A DNA stretch of 64,000 bases, from positions 186,001-250,000 of the forward strand of contig NZ_JBHFEI010000004.1 in NCBI RefSeq assembly GCF_041928815.1, given 5' to 3'. Below the pieces are notes generated by a model, which made no database searches, had not been told where the DNA came from, and was given only the letters and a program-made list of their open reading frames with translations. The position numbers and the translations under genes are program-made. Position 1 is the first letter of the stretch. Each line of letters opens with the position of its first letter. The stretch comes from JBHFEI01 sp041928815 (GTDB lineage: Bacteria; Pseudomonadota; Alphaproteobacteria; Rhizobiales; Rhizobiaceae). This document shows positions 34,773 through 44,001 of this stretch, one piece after another.

Positions 34773-36842
34773 TCAGGTCCGGCCGCGCCGCAGGTCCTCG
34801 ACGATGTCGGCCGGCTGGCCGAGGCGGCTCTTGTAGACCTGGTAGTTCTCCATCACCCTCTGCACGTAGTTGCGCGTTTCGGCGAAGGGAATGCGTTCGA
34901 TCCAGTCGACCACCTCGTCGATCGGCTTGCCGCGCGGGTCGCCGTAACGGGCGATCCACTGCGGCACGCGGCGTGGGCCGGCATTGTAGGCGATGAAGGT
35001 CAGGATGTAGGACCCGCCGAAACTGTCGATCTGCTCGCCGAGATAATGGGCGCCGAGCGTCGCATTGTAGGCGGCATCGCTGGTCAGCCGTTCCTTCGAA
35101 TAGGCGAGGCCGTAACGGCTGGCGACGCCCTTCGCCGTGCCGGGCAGGATCTGCAGCAGTCCGCGCGCATCCGCCGGCGAGACGGCGGCGGGGTTGAAGG
35201 CGCTTTCCTGCCGGGCGATGGCATAGGCGAGCGCCTTGCCCGAGCCGCCGATATCGGCCTCGCCCGGAATGACGCCGAGCGGGAAGGCGAGCGCCGCGAC
35301 GTCGATGCCGCGGCCGAAGGCGATCTTGCCTATCTGCAGCGACAGCGCGTGGCTGCGCTTGCGCTCCGCCTCGGCCGACAACAGCGCCAGTTCGCCGGGG
35401 CTCGTCAGTTCGCCCGCGAGCGCGCGGTAGAGCGCATCGCCCCGCCAGCCATGCCCGGCCGCGTCGAGCCGGGCGATCGCCTGCACCGCCTGTCGGCTTG
35501 AAAACCGCCGGCGGTCCTCCTCGGACGGGGCCGGATAGGCGACGTTGAGCGCGGTCCGCCCGAGCTTTGCCGCGGCAAGCTGGCCGTAAAAGGTGCCGGG
35601 GAAGGCAGCCGCCCTGGTAAATAACGCCGACGCCGTGCCGGGGCCGCCCGCTTCCGCCGAACGGCCGAGCCAGTAGAGCGCCCGCGATGCCGAGACCGGC
35701 CGGGCGGAGACATCGAGCAGCCGCTGGAAATGCCGGGCGGCGGTCGCTGGCTCGCCGAGGCCGCGCAACGCATACCAGCCCGCGTGGAATTCCGCGTCGA
35801 TCATGTCCGTCGGATCGGCCGCGACATGGGCGGCGGCGATGCGATAGGCGGCCGCATAGTCGCCTCGATCGGCGAGGCCGCGGCTGACGACCCGCTGCTC
35901 GACCCACCACTCGCCGGGATCGATCAGTGCGGCCTTGTCCTTCGGCACGCCGGCGAGCAGGGCCGCCGCCTCCTCATAGCGCTCCTGCTTGCGCAACTGC
36001 TCGATACGGATGAACCGATAGGCGGGATCGTTGTACCAGGAGCGGTCGACCGCCGCGATCAGCGCCGGCGCGGTCTTCGCGCCACGGATCATCGCCGCCC
36101 AGGCGCGGAACAGCGACTGCGCGTCGCCGCGCTCGGAAAAGCGGGCGGCCTGTTCGATCCGGCTGCGATAGAGCAGCATTTTCATCCGCCGCGCATGGTC
36201 GCCGACGGTGAGGAGCGTCGGGAACTCGGTCATGATCCGGGTTTCCGTCGCAACGTCGAGCACGTCCTCGCGCCAGACGTGGCCGAGCAGCGTCTTCGCG
36301 TCGTCGATGCGTCCGGCGGCGCTCAGGGCCCGCGCCAGGACGATGGCGCCATCCGCCGTCTCCGGCCGGGTCTTGCCGAACGCGGCGATTACCTCGGCGG
36401 GGGAGGGGTTTTCGCGCAGCAGCGCGCGCTCGGAATGGCCGCGCAACGCCTCGAGCCCCGGCCAGCCCTTCAGCAGCTTTTGCGCCTCAGCGATCTCGAA
36501 GGAGGGAACGCCCCGCTGGCCGGAAACGGCGATGGCCCAGGTGAGCACCAGCCGGTCGGCGGCATTGCGCGGCATGCGGTCGCGCGCGGCGATCGCCGCC
36601 TCCGCCTGCCGGTTGGACAACGCGTCGAGCCCTTGCTTCAGCAGGCTGATATCGGCGATCGGTGAACTCGCGCGCAGGATGGAGCCGGTCACCTCGCCCG
36701 AGGCGCCGTTCATCGCGATCGCACGCGTTTCGGGCTTGAACGTCGGCACCGGTACGGCGTTGCCGACCGAGCCGCTCGTCACGATGACGGCGCCGATCCC
36801 CAGCATGGCGGCGGCGATCCCCGACCAGAGCTTCACGCGCAT
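34773..36842 (-). CDS. Soluble-type lytic transglycosylase (Slt family)
   Basis: A 689-residue periplasmic enzyme that cleaves peptidoglycan to 1,6-anhydro-muropeptides. An N-terminal hydrophobic segment (IAAAMLGIGAVIVTSGSVGN) is a signal peptide or anchor. A long alpha-helical superhelix (about 60-500) resembles Slt70, and the C-terminal goose-lysozyme-like domain carries the catalytic Glu (about 546) in AIARQESAFNP, then GLLQILPGTAK and FIAYNAGPRRV. ATG at 36842 has GAGG upstream. It is divergent from dapA; a CtrA-like site lies in the shared intergenic region. Confidence 0.93.
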   Translation of the reverse strand: MRVKLWSGIAAAMLGIGAVIVTSGSVGNAVPVPTFKPETRAIAMNGASGEVTGSILRASSPIADISLLKQGLDALSNRQAEAAIAARDRMPRNAADRLVLTWAIAVSGQRGVPSFEIAEAQKLLKGWPGLEALRGHSERALLRENPSPAEVIAAFGKTRPETADGAIVLARALSAAGRIDDAKTLLGHVWREDVLDVATETRIMTEFPTLLTVGDHARRMKMLLYRSRIEQAARFSERGDAQSLFRAWAAMIRGAKTAPALIAAVDRSWYNDPAYRFIRIEQLRKQERYEEAAALLAGVPKDKAALIDPGEWWVEQRVVSRGLADRGDYAAAYRIAAAHVAADPTDMIDAEFHAGWYALRGLGEPATAARHFQRLLDVSARPVSASRALYWLGRSAEAGGPGTASALFTRAAAFPGTFYGQLAAAKLGRTALNVAYPAPSEEDRRRFSSRQAVQAIARLDAAGHGWRGDALYRALAGELTSPGELALLSAEAERKRSHALSLQIGKIAFGRGIDVAALAFPLGVIPGEADIGGSGKALAYAIARQESAFNPAAVSPADARGLLQILPGTAKGVASRYGLAYSKERLTSDAAYNATLGAHYLGEQIDSFGGSYILTFIAYNAGPRRVPQWIARYGDPRGKPIDEVVDWIERIPFAETRNYVQRVMENYQVYKSRLGQPADIVEDLRRGRT

Positions 36843-37193
36843 GAAGAACCTCGCGCCTTTGGCGCTCCGCGGGCCTTGGCCCGCCGCGCCCGAACACCCT
36901 CTGCACAGGCCGGGGCGACGCCCGGCCGGCGGTTTCGGGATGTCATACGGTCAAAACCCATTTGAGGATGCTTATCCTAACGAAACGTTAAGCCGTCGGT
37001 TCAAATACGGTCGTTATCCGGCCCTTGGAGGCAAGATTGCCTGTTCTCTCCGCCATGCCGCCCTGTCGTCAAATGGTCACAGAGGGCGCTTGCCGCCATC
37101 GGGACACATCATTATGGTGCCTGCGATTTCCTAACCAGCGAATACGGCCAAAGCATGGGGCGAACCCTGCGGCCGGCGATCAGGAGCAGTCCG
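36843..37193. promoter_or_regulatory. Divergent slt/dapA promoter region with a CtrA-like site
   Basis: The 351 bases between the slt and dapA starts hold no gene. At 36977-36991, CTAA-N7-TTAA differs from the CtrA consensus by one base, about 135 bases before slt and 200 before dapA. No convincing sigma-70 hexamer pair was identified. Confidence 0.3.
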
Positions 37194-38078
37194 ATGTTCA
37201 AGGGGTCCATTCCCGCTCTTGTCACCCCTTTTACGGAAACCGGCGCCGTCGATGCCGATGCTTTCGTCGCCCATGTCGAATGGCAGATCGCCGAGGGCAG
37301 CCACGGCCTCGTGCCGGTCGGCACGACCGGCGAATCGCCGACGCTGTCGCATGACGAGCACCGTAAGGTGGTGGAACTCTGCATCGAGGCGGCAGCCGGT
37401 CGCGTGCCCGTGATCGCCGGCGCCGGATCGAACAACACCCGGGAGGCGATCGAACTCGCCCAGCACGCCGAAAAGGCCGGCGCCGATGCCGTCCTCGTCG
37501 TGACGCCCTACTACAACAAGCCGACGCAGAAGGGCCTTTATGCCCATTACGCGGCGATCGCCGGCGCCACCCGCCTGCCGATTGTCATCTACAACATTCC
37601 CGGCCGGTCCGTCGTCGACATGTCGCCGGAGACGATGGGGGCGCTGTCGAAGGCCTTTTCCAACATCGTCGGCGTCAAGGACGCGACCGGCAAGATCGAG
37701 CGCGTCTCCGAGCAGCGGATCGCCTGTGGGCCCGACTTCGTCCAGCTTTCGGGCGAGGATGCCACCGCGCTCGGCTTCAACGCCCATGGCGGCGTCGGCT
37801 GCATCTCGGTGACCGCCAATGTCGCCCCGCGCCTGTCGGCGGAATTCCAGAACGCCACGCTCGCCGGCGATTTCGCGCGGGCGCTCGACTATCAGGACAG
37901 GCTGATGCCGCTGCACAAGGCGATCTTCCTGGAGCCCGGCCTCTGCGGGGCGAAATACGCGCTGAACCGGCTGCGGGGCGTCAGCCGCGCGGTGCGCACG
38001 CCGCTGCTGCCGACGCTGGAGCCGGGCACGGAAGCGGCCATCGACGCGGCGCTTCAGCATGCGGGATTGATGAACTGA
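37194..38078 (+). CDS. dapA: 4-hydroxy-tetrahydrodipicolinate synthase
   Basis: A 294-residue TIM-barrel aldolase that condenses pyruvate with aspartate semialdehyde, the first step toward diaminopimelate and lysine. The Schiff-base Lys162 lies in GVKDATGK, the catalytic Tyr133 and Arg138 in YNIPGRS, and the TT pair in PVGTTGES (44-45). The length is standard. ATG at 37194 has AGGAG 7 bases upstream; an in-frame ATG 13 codons earlier adds no conserved sequence. Its stop shares a base with the smpB start, so the two are translationally coupled. Confidence 0.97.
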   Translation: MFKGSIPALVTPFTETGAVDADAFVAHVEWQIAEGSHGLVPVGTTGESPTLSHDEHRKVVELCIEAAAGRVPVIAGAGSNNTREAIELAQHAEKAGADAVLVVTPYYNKPTQKGLYAHYAAIAGATRLPIVIYNIPGRSVVDMSPETMGALSKAFSNIVGVKDATGKIERVSEQRIACGPDFVQLSGEDATALGFNAHGGVGCISVTANVAPRLSAEFQNATLAGDFARALDYQDRLMPLHKAIFLEPGLCGAKYALNRLRGVSRAVRTPLLPTLEPGTEAAIDAALQHAGLMN

Positions 38079-38557
38079 TGGCACCCAAGGGCAGCCAGAG
38101 GACGGTCGGCAAGATCGTGGCGGAGAACCGCAAGGCGCGCTTCAACTACGAGATCGTCGATACCTACGAGGCGGGTCTGGTGCTGACCGGCACGGAGGTC
38201 AAGTCGCTGCGCGACGGCAAGGCCAACATCGCCGAATCCTACGCCACCAACGAGGGTGGCGAGATCTGGCTGATCAATTCCCACCTGCCGGAATATCTCC
38301 AGGCGAACCGCTTCAACCACGCGCCGCGCCGCCGCCGCAAGCTGCTTCTGTCGCAGCGCGAGATCCACAAGCTGACGAGTGCGGTCAGCCGCGACGGCAT
38401 GTCGCTGGTGCCGTTGAAGATCTATTTCAACGAAAAGGGCCGGGCGAAGCTCGAACTGGCGCTGGCGCGCGGCAAGAAGCTGCACGACAAGCGCGAGAGC
38501 GAGAAGGAGCGCGACTGGAACCGGCAGAAGGGCCGCCTGCTGCGCGAGCGCGGCTGA
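38078..38557 (+). CDS. smpB: SsrA (tmRNA)-binding protein
   Basis: A 159-residue RNA-binding protein that brings tmRNA to stalled ribosomes. The start KIVAENRKARFNYEIVDTYEAGL, TGTEVKSLRDGKANIAES and the basic tail DKRESEKERDWNRQKGRLLRER are diagnostic. The ATG overlaps the dapA stop (TGATG). dapA-smpB adjacency is usual in alphaproteobacteria. The tmRNA gene itself is not in this window. Confidence 0.97.
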   Translation: MAPKGSQRTVGKIVAENRKARFNYEIVDTYEAGLVLTGTEVKSLRDGKANIAESYATNEGGEIWLINSHLPEYLQANRFNHAPRRRRKLLLSQREIHKLTSAVSRDGMSLVPLKIYFNEKGRAKLELALARGKKLHDKRESEKERDWNRQKGRLLRERG

Positions 38558-38594
38558 GGCAGGCGCCGTCTCGCCACACGGGCGCGGCCGGGCG

Positions 38595-38933
38595 TCACAG
38601 TTCCGAATAGAGCCTGTCGATGAGGGAGCCTGCTTTTGCCGGCGGCGGGCCGTCGGGTGCGAAAGGGCGCAACTGTGCGAGCACCGCGACGCTCAGCGTA
38701 TTCGCGGCCGTCGCGGCAAATCCGGTTTCCTCGGCAAGCGCCTTCAGGCGCGCGGCATGCCCGGCATCCTCGGCCGCCTTCCTCGCCGAGGCGTCCTGCG
38801 CCGAGGGGGGAGGGGCGCCGTCGCTCGCCTGAACCTCACGCGGGGGATGACCGTCGCCGCCGCTCGGGGCTGGCGGTGCTAAAAGCGGGTGATCGCCGGA
38901 CACGGCATTGACCGACATGACATTGACCGACAT
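38595..38933 (-). CDS. Hypothetical protein, Ala/Pro-rich (112 aa)
   Basis: A 112-residue protein of unknown function. It begins MSVNVMSVNAVSGDHPLLAP, an imperfect internal repeat of MSVN, continues with a Pro/Ser-rich disordered stretch, and ends in a predicted helical region (LKALAEETGFAATAANTLSV) and RLYSEL. There is no signal peptide or membrane helix. AGGAGG precedes the ATG at 38933, which supports it as a real gene. It is convergent with smpB. The family is not recognised. Confidence 0.55.
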   Translation of the reverse strand: MSVNVMSVNAVSGDHPLLAPPAPSGGDGHPPREVQASDGAPPPSAQDASARKAAEDAGHAARLKALAEETGFAATAANTLSVAVLAQLRPFAPDGPPPAKAGSLIDRLYSEL

Positions 38934-39053
38934 GCGTTTCCTCCTGATGCGCGGCCTTCCGACATCTGACGCATAGCAGAAGAAAATTGCGGCAGCATTG
39001 CTGCTACCGCATTGATTTTATTAAAATGAAAGCCATTGGCACGGGCCGTGCGA

Positions 39054-39632
39054 TCAGTTGTCCTGCGTATCGTGGACCGGCTCGACGACGCGCGAGGCCC
39101 GCTCCGAGGGGTCGCGCCCCACTTCCGCCTTCAGTGTGATGAGGTCGATGAAGTGATCCGACTGGCGGCGCAGGTCGTCGGCGATCATCGGCGGCTGGGT
39201 CGCCATCGTCGAGACGACGGACACCTTGCGGCCCTTGCGCTGCAACGCTTCGACCAGAGTGGTGAAATCGCCGTCGCCGGAGAAAAGCACCAGGTGATCG
39301 ACCGTCTCGGACTGTTCCATGGCATCGATTGCCAGTTCGATGTCCATGTTGCCCTTGACCTTGCGGCGGCCGAGGCTGTCGGTGAATTCCTTCGCCGGCT
39401 TGGTGACGACCTTGTAACCGTTGTAGTCCAGCCAGTCGATCAGCGGGCGGATCGAGGAATATTCCTGGTCCTCGATCAGCGCGGTATAGTAATAGGCGCG
39501 CAGCAGATAGCCGCGTTTCTGGAAGGCCTTCAGCAGCTTTCGATAATCGATGTCGAAACCCAGGCTTTTCGATGCGGCGTAAAGATTGGCGCCGTCGATG
39601 AAAAGCGCGATTTTTTCACGGGGGTCGAACAT
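39054..39632 (-). CDS. NYN-domain protein, LabA/DUF88-like
   Basis: A 192-residue soluble protein of the NYN (PIN-like) family, putative ribonucleases. The acidic metal-binding residues are visible in ALFIDGANLYAASKSLG (Asp), KGNMDIELAIDAM and VLFSGDGDFTTLV. This is the LabA/DUF88 layout in full. ATG at 39632 has AAAAGGATAGG upstream. It lies between an unknown gene and the rpoZ promoter region and is probably transcribed alone. RNA substrates are unknown. Confidence 0.9.
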   Translation of the reverse strand: MFDPREKIALFIDGANLYAASKSLGFDIDYRKLLKAFQKRGYLLRAYYYTALIEDQEYSSIRPLIDWLDYNGYKVVTKPAKEFTDSLGRRKVKGNMDIELAIDAMEQSETVDHLVLFSGDGDFTTLVEALQRKGRKVSVVSTMATQPPMIADDLRRQSDHFIDLITLKAEVGRDPSERASRVVEPVHDTQDN

Positions 39633-40127
39633 GGACCTATCCTTTTTTTGATTATGACGAACCTGCGGTCGGACGACTCCTACACGGAATACGCAAGTCC
39701 GTACATTAACTTTTCTTCATGTAATGTGATCACGGATCACGAAATGAGATAGACCAGTTTTCTGAACGGTCCTATCGCTAGATCTTGCGGGTTCGGCAAC
39801 CCGTTGCGCGCCGTCGCGGCCGGCCTTTTGCGACGCATGCCGGTCATGGCTCCGGCATTGTCTCGGCGCTCGATGCCGGCATGGGCGTTGTTCCTTCCGG
39901 GGTTTCGTCCGGTGTTGAGAGACGTTCCCGGCTGACGGAACTCCACCTGGTTTTGACGGAGACCTTGAAATTCACCCGGTTTGATAGTATCGCCGGCCTA
40001 CGTATCTGGACCACAGGTTTGGCGACGCAAGTACGCTATGCTGCCTTCCGGAACAATTCAACTGCGCCAATGCGCCGCTGCGGAACTTTATTCCGCCTTG
40101 CGACCGCTTCACACGAGAGGACTGACC
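39633..40127. other. Divergent intergenic region between NYN gene and rpoZ
   Basis: The 495 bases hold no convincing gene. They contain AT-rich patches, an inverted repeat GTGATC-ACG-GATCAC (39726-39740) that could be an operator, and a small stem-loop CGGGTT/AACCCG (39788-39793, 39798-39803). TTGACG (39953) and GATAGTAT (39983-39990) are promoter-like but not at standard spacing. Confidence 0.4.
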
Positions 40128-40535
40128 ATGGCCCGCGTCACGGTAGAAGACTGCATCGACAAGGTCGACAACCGCTTCGAGCTCGTGCTCCTGGCAAGTC
40201 ATCGCGCCCGCCTGATTTCCCAGGGCGCGGCCATAACCGTCGACCGGGACAACGACAAGAACCCGGTCGTGGCGCTGCGCGAGATCGCCGACGAGATGTT
40301 GTCGCCCGACGATCTCAAGGAAGACCTGATCCATTCGCTGCAGAAGCATGTCGAGGTCGACGAGCCCGAGCCCGATGCCGCCTCGCTGATCGCCGGCGAT
40401 GCGATTCCCGCCGACGCCGCGCAGGTCGAAGACGAGGACCAGCCGGAACTGATGACCTTCGACCGCATGTCGGAGGAAGAACTGCTCGCCGGCATCGAGG
40501 GCCTCGTGCCGCCGGAAAAGAGCGACGACTACTGA
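40128..40535 (+). CDS. rpoZ: DNA-directed RNA polymerase omega subunit
   Basis: A 135-residue omega subunit that stabilises the beta-prime subunit. The start MARVTVEDCIDKVDNRFELV and ASHRARLISQGAAITVDRDNDKNPVVALREIA are diagnostic. The acidic C-terminal extension (ending EKSDDY) is the usual alphaproteobacterial form. GAGAGGA lies just before ATG 40128. It is followed by a strong intrinsic terminator and then rsh, the same gene order as in many bacteria. Confidence 0.97.
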   Translation: MARVTVEDCIDKVDNRFELVLLASHRARLISQGAAITVDRDNDKNPVVALREIADEMLSPDDLKEDLIHSLQKHVEVDEPEPDAASLIAGDAIPADAAQVEDEDQPELMTFDRMSEEELLAGIEGLVPPEKSDDY

Positions 40536-40576
40536 TCCGCACGCCGGCGCCGTCCTTTGCGCCATGAAATCTTTGC

Positions 40577-40619
40577 AAAAGGATGCGCCGGTCCTATGAT
40601 CGGCGCATCTTTTTGTTTT
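40577..40619 (+). terminator. Intrinsic terminator between rpoZ and rsh
   Basis: GATGCGCCG (40582-40590) and CGGCGCATC (40601-40609) form a perfect stem with a 10-base loop, AAAA before it and TTTTTGTTTT after it. The T-tract ends 17 bases before the rsh start, so rsh needs readthrough or a promoter of its own inside rpoZ. Confidence 0.85.
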
Positions 40620-40636
40620 CCCGGAGCTTCTCCAGC

Positions 40637-42856
40637 ATGATGCGTCAGTACGAGCTCGTCGAGCGCGTCCAGAAATACAAGCCTGACGTCAACGAGGCCC
40701 TGCTCAACAAGGCCTATGTCTATGCGATGCAGAAGCACGGCCAGCAGAAGCGCGCCAGCGGCGATCCCTACATCTCCCATCCGCTCGAGGTCGCGGCGAT
40801 CCTCACCGAGATGCATCTCGACGAATCGACGATCGCGGTCGCGCTGCTGCACGACACGATCGAGGACACGACGGCGACGCGCGCCGAGATTGACGATCTT
40901 TTCGGCGAGGACATCGGCGCGCTGGTCGAGGGGCTGACCAAGATCCGCAAGCTCGACCTCGTCACCAAGAAGGCGAAGCAGGCGGAAAACCTGCGCAAGC
41001 TGCTGCTCGCGATCTCCGACGACGTGCGCGTGCTGATGGTCAAGCTCGCCGACCGGCTGCACAACATGCGCACCCTCGACCACATGTCGGCCGAGAAACG
41101 CAAGCGCATCTCCGAGGAGACGATGGACATCTATGCGCCGCTCGCCGGCCGCATGGGCATGCAGGACATGCGCGAGGAACTGGAGAACCTGTCCTTCCGC
41201 CATATCAATCCGGAAGCCTTCGAGACGGTCACCCGCAAGCTCGCCGAGCTTTCGACGGTGAACGAAGGCCTCGTCAAGAAGATCGAGGACGAGCTGCGCG
41301 AGCTGCTGTCGGCCGAGGGGCTGGTCAACGCGCAGGTGAAAGGCCGGCAGAAGAAGCCCTATTCCGTCTTCCGCAAGATGCAGTCGAAGTCGCTGTCCTT
41401 CGAGCAGCTCTCCGACGTCTGGGGCTTCCGCATCCTCGTCGAGGACATTCCCGCCTGCTACCGCGCGCTCGGCATCGTCCACACGCGCTGGCGCGTGGTT
41501 CCCGGGCGTTTCAAGGACTATATCTCGACGCCGAAGCAGAACGACTACCAGTCGATCCACACGACGATCGTCGGTCCCTCGCGCCAGCGCATCGAGCTGC
41601 AGATCCGCACCCGGCAGATGCACGAGATCGCCGAATACGGCATCGCCGCCCACACGCTCTACAAGGACAGCGTCGCCGCTCCCGGCGCCAATTCGATGGC
41701 GCCCGGCTCGAATGCCTATTCCTGGCTGCGCCGGACGATCGAATCGCTGGCCGAGGGCGAGAACGCGGAAGAATTCCTTGAATACACCAAGCTCGAGCTT
41801 TTCCAGGACCAGGTGTTCTGCTTCACGCCGAAGGGGCAGCTGATCGCGCTGCCGCGCGGGGCCACCCCGATCGACTTCGCCTACGCGGTCCACACCAATA
41901 TCGGCGACACCTGCGTCGGCGCCAAGATCAACGGCCGGATCATGCCGCTCGTCACGCGGCTCACCAATGGCGACGAGGTCGAGATCATCCGCTCGGGCGT
42001 TCAGGTGCCCCCACCGGCGTGGGAGGAGATCGTCGTCACCGGCAAGGCGCGCTCGGCGATCCGGCGGGCGACGCGGGCCGCGATCCGCAAGCAGTATGCC
42101 GGGCTCGGCCACCGGATTCTGGAGCGCACCTTCGAGCGGGCGGGAAAGAGCTTTTCGCGCGAGGCGCTGAAGCCGTCGCTGCACCGGCTCGGCCAGAAGG
42201 AGGTGGAGGACGCGATCGCGCTGGTCGGCCGCGGCGAACTGTCCTCCCTCGACGTGCTGCGCGCCGTCTATCCGGATCACCAGGACGAGCGGGTGACGCC
42301 GAAGCCGAATACGGACGAGGGCTGGTTCAACATGCCCTCGGCGACCGGCATGGTGTTCAAGCTGCCGCAGCGCCGCCGCGATGCCGAGACCGGCGCGGAG
42401 GGACCGGAGGCGCTGCCGATCCGCGGCCTTTCGGGCAATGCCGAGGTGCGCTTCAGCCCCTCCGGCGCCGTCCCCGGCGACCGGATCGTCGGCATCATGG
42501 AGAAGGACCGCGGCATCACCATCTATCCGATCCAGTCCGCGACCTTGCAGAAGTTCGACGACGAGACCGATGCCTGGATCGACATGCGCTGGGATCTCGA
42601 CCAGGCCAACAACACCCGCTTCATGGCGCGGATCGCCATCACGGCGCTGAACGAGCCCGGAACGCTGGCCGAGGTCGCCCAGGCCGTCTCCTCGAGCGAT
42701 ATCAACATCCGCTCGCTCGCCATGGGGCGCGTCGCCGCCGATTTCAGCGAATTGCAGCTCGATCTCGAGGTCTGGGACCTGCGCCAGCTGAACCACCTGA
42801 TCGCGCAACTGCGCGAACTGCCCTCGGTCTCGAGCATCAACCGCGTCTTCGACTGA
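40637..42856 (+). CDS. rsh: Bifunctional (p)ppGpp synthetase/hydrolase (Rsh, RelA/SpoT)
   Basis: A 739-residue long-form Rsh. The hydrolase domain has the HD motif intact (ISHPLEV with His48; LLHDTIED with His72-Asp73). The synthetase domain shows KKPYSVFRKM, DVWGFRILV and NDYQSIHTT. A TGS domain (TPKGQLIALPRGATPIDFAYAVH) and a C-terminal ACT domain (MARIAITALNEPGTLAEVA) follow. Both activities should be present, as expected for the only Rsh of an alphaproteobacterium. Two adjacent ATGs (40637, 40640) could serve; GGAG lies about 10 bases upstream. It begins 17 bases after a strong terminator. Confidence 0.96.
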   Translation: MMRQYELVERVQKYKPDVNEALLNKAYVYAMQKHGQQKRASGDPYISHPLEVAAILTEMHLDESTIAVALLHDTIEDTTATRAEIDDLFGEDIGALVEGLTKIRKLDLVTKKAKQAENLRKLLLAISDDVRVLMVKLADRLHNMRTLDHMSAEKRKRISEETMDIYAPLAGRMGMQDMREELENLSFRHINPEAFETVTRKLAELSTVNEGLVKKIEDELRELLSAEGLVNAQVKGRQKKPYSVFRKMQSKSLSFEQLSDVWGFRILVEDIPACYRALGIVHTRWRVVPGRFKDYISTPKQNDYQSIHTTIVGPSRQRIELQIRTRQMHEIAEYGIAAHTLYKDSVAAPGANSMAPGSNAYSWLRRTIESLAEGENAEEFLEYTKLELFQDQVFCFTPKGQLIALPRGATPIDFAYAVHTNIGDTCVGAKINGRIMPLVTRLTNGDEVEIIRSGVQVPPPAWEEIVVTGKARSAIRRATRAAIRKQYAGLGHRILERTFERAGKSFSREALKPSLHRLGQKEVEDAIALVGRGELSSLDVLRAVYPDHQDERVTPKPNTDEGWFNMPSATGMVFKLPQRRRDAETGAEGPEALPIRGLSGNAEVRFSPSGAVPGDRIVGIMEKDRGITIYPIQSATLQKFDDETDAWIDMRWDLDQANNTRFMARIAITALNEPGTLAEVAQAVSSSDINIRSLAMGRVAADFSELQLDLEVWDLRQLNHLIAQLRELPSVSSINRVFD

Positions 42857-42884
42857 CGCCGTCGCCCCATCCCCGCCATGATTG

Positions 42885-42910
42885 GCGCCCTCGATGCCGT
42901 TCGAGGGCGC
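42885..42910 (+). terminator. Stem-loop after rsh
   Basis: GCGCCCTCGA and TCGAGGGCGC form a perfect 10-bp stem with a 6-base loop, 28 bases after the rsh stop. The following bases are A-rich rather than T-rich, so it may stabilise the mRNA end rather than terminate by itself. Confidence 0.5.
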
Positions 42911-43053
42911 AAATGCCTATCCTGGCGGCAAAGATTGCGGCGAAGCTGTGAAGGTCATGCGGTCGGCGCATGGCTGCCGCCAGCTTCTGGCGCTGGTGGG
43001 GGAGGGGCCTCTCGCCTATCTTCTGTCCCGGGAGATGAAGAAAGAGGTTTGTC

Positions 43054-43206
43054 ATGTTTAAGCAGCTCAAGAAAATCACCCGCGCCCTCCAGGTCCCGAG
43101 CACCGAAGAGCGGGAACTCGCCTATCTCAACGGGTCGCTCGATCGTATCGATCTCGAGTTCCGTCAGCGCCAGATCGACCGCGGCATGTTCCGCAAGAGC
43201 TTCTGA
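43054..43206 (+). CDS. DUF3563 family small protein (50 aa)
   Basis: A 50-codon gene. The product starts MFKQLKKITRALQVPSTEER, then AYLNGSLDRIDLEFRQRQ, ending in RGMFRKSF, which matches the DUF3563 family of small soluble proteins found widely in proteobacteria. Function is unknown to me. AAGAGG lies about 7 bases before the ATG. It occupies the interval between rsh and acpS. Its short length makes it easy to overlook. Confidence 0.8.
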   Translation: MFKQLKKITRALQVPSTEERELAYLNGSLDRIDLEFRQRQIDRGMFRKSF

Positions 43207-43233
43207 GCCTACGCACAGCCATAAGGCTTTGAG

Positions 43234-43261
43234 AAAAAGCCATGCAATGAGTGCATGGCTT
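43234..43261 (-). terminator. Minus-strand terminator-like stem-loop
   Basis: AAGCCATGCA (43237-43246) and TGCATGGCTT (43252-43261) are a perfect 10-bp stem with a 5-base loop. On the minus strand the stem is followed by a T run (complement of 43234-43238). On the plus strand, 30 bases after DUF3563, the T-tract is only two bases. No minus-strand gene leading into it is known. Confidence 0.5.
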
Positions 43262-43448
43262 CGATGCGGTTGTCCGCGATCGGGTGCGCCATGACGCCGC
43301 ACCTGTCCCCGGTCCGTGTGATTGCCGCCGGCCTGCGCGATGCGGCCACGGCGGATTTGACCGTCGCACGGGCTTGGCATTCGTCCTCGAAACTGGTTTC
43401 CTCCGGCGCCGGCCGGCGCACTCCGCCGCCGGCGGATCGCGAGGCCGC

Positions 43449-43868
43449 ATGATTATCGGTATCGGAAGCGACCTGATCGACATCAGGCGCGTCGAACAGT
43501 CGCTGGAGCGTTTCGGCGAGCGCTTCACCCGCAGGGTCTTCACGCCGGTCGAGGTCGCCAAGTCCGACGGCCGGAAGAACCGGGCGGCCTCCTACGCCAA
43601 GCGGTTCGCCGCCAAGGAGGCCTGCTCCAAAGCGCTCGGCACCGGCCTGTCCCAGGGCGTGTTCTGGAAGGACATGGGCGTCGTCAATCTGCCCGGCGGC
43701 AAGCCGACGCTCGCGCTGACCGGCGGGGCCGCGCTGCGGCTTGAGGCGATGCTGCCGCCCGCGCACCGCGCCGTCATCCACCTGACCATCACCGACGACT
43801 TTCCGCTCGCGCAAGCCTTCGTGATAATCGAGGCCCTGCCGGTTGCTCCCTTGGCGGGAAACGGCTAG
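43449..43868 (+). CDS. acpS: Holo-[acyl-carrier-protein] synthase
   Basis: A 139-residue enzyme that transfers 4'-phosphopantetheine from CoA to acyl carrier protein. Magnesium ligands lie in GIGSDLIDIRRVE (Asp8) and RFAAKEACSKALG (Glu57), both conserved, and GVFWKDM is a family mark. GAGG lies a few bases before ATG 43449. It heads the acpS-lepB-rnc-era order common in Hyphomicrobiales, with 133 bases before lepB. Confidence 0.95.
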   Translation: MIIGIGSDLIDIRRVEQSLERFGERFTRRVFTPVEVAKSDGRKNRAASYAKRFAAKEACSKALGTGLSQGVFWKDMGVVNLPGGKPTLALTGGAALRLEAMLPPAHRAVIHLTITDDFPLAQAFVIIEALPVAPLAGNG

Positions 43869-44001
43869 AGCATCAAAAATTGCGCGCCGGCAGGGCCCGG
43901 CGGGGACCGACGCGATCGACGCCCGGTGACGACGGGACCGGCACGCAACCAGGACGGCCGCGCATTCCGATGGCCCGGCAATCACGAAGGAACGACGCAG
44001 C

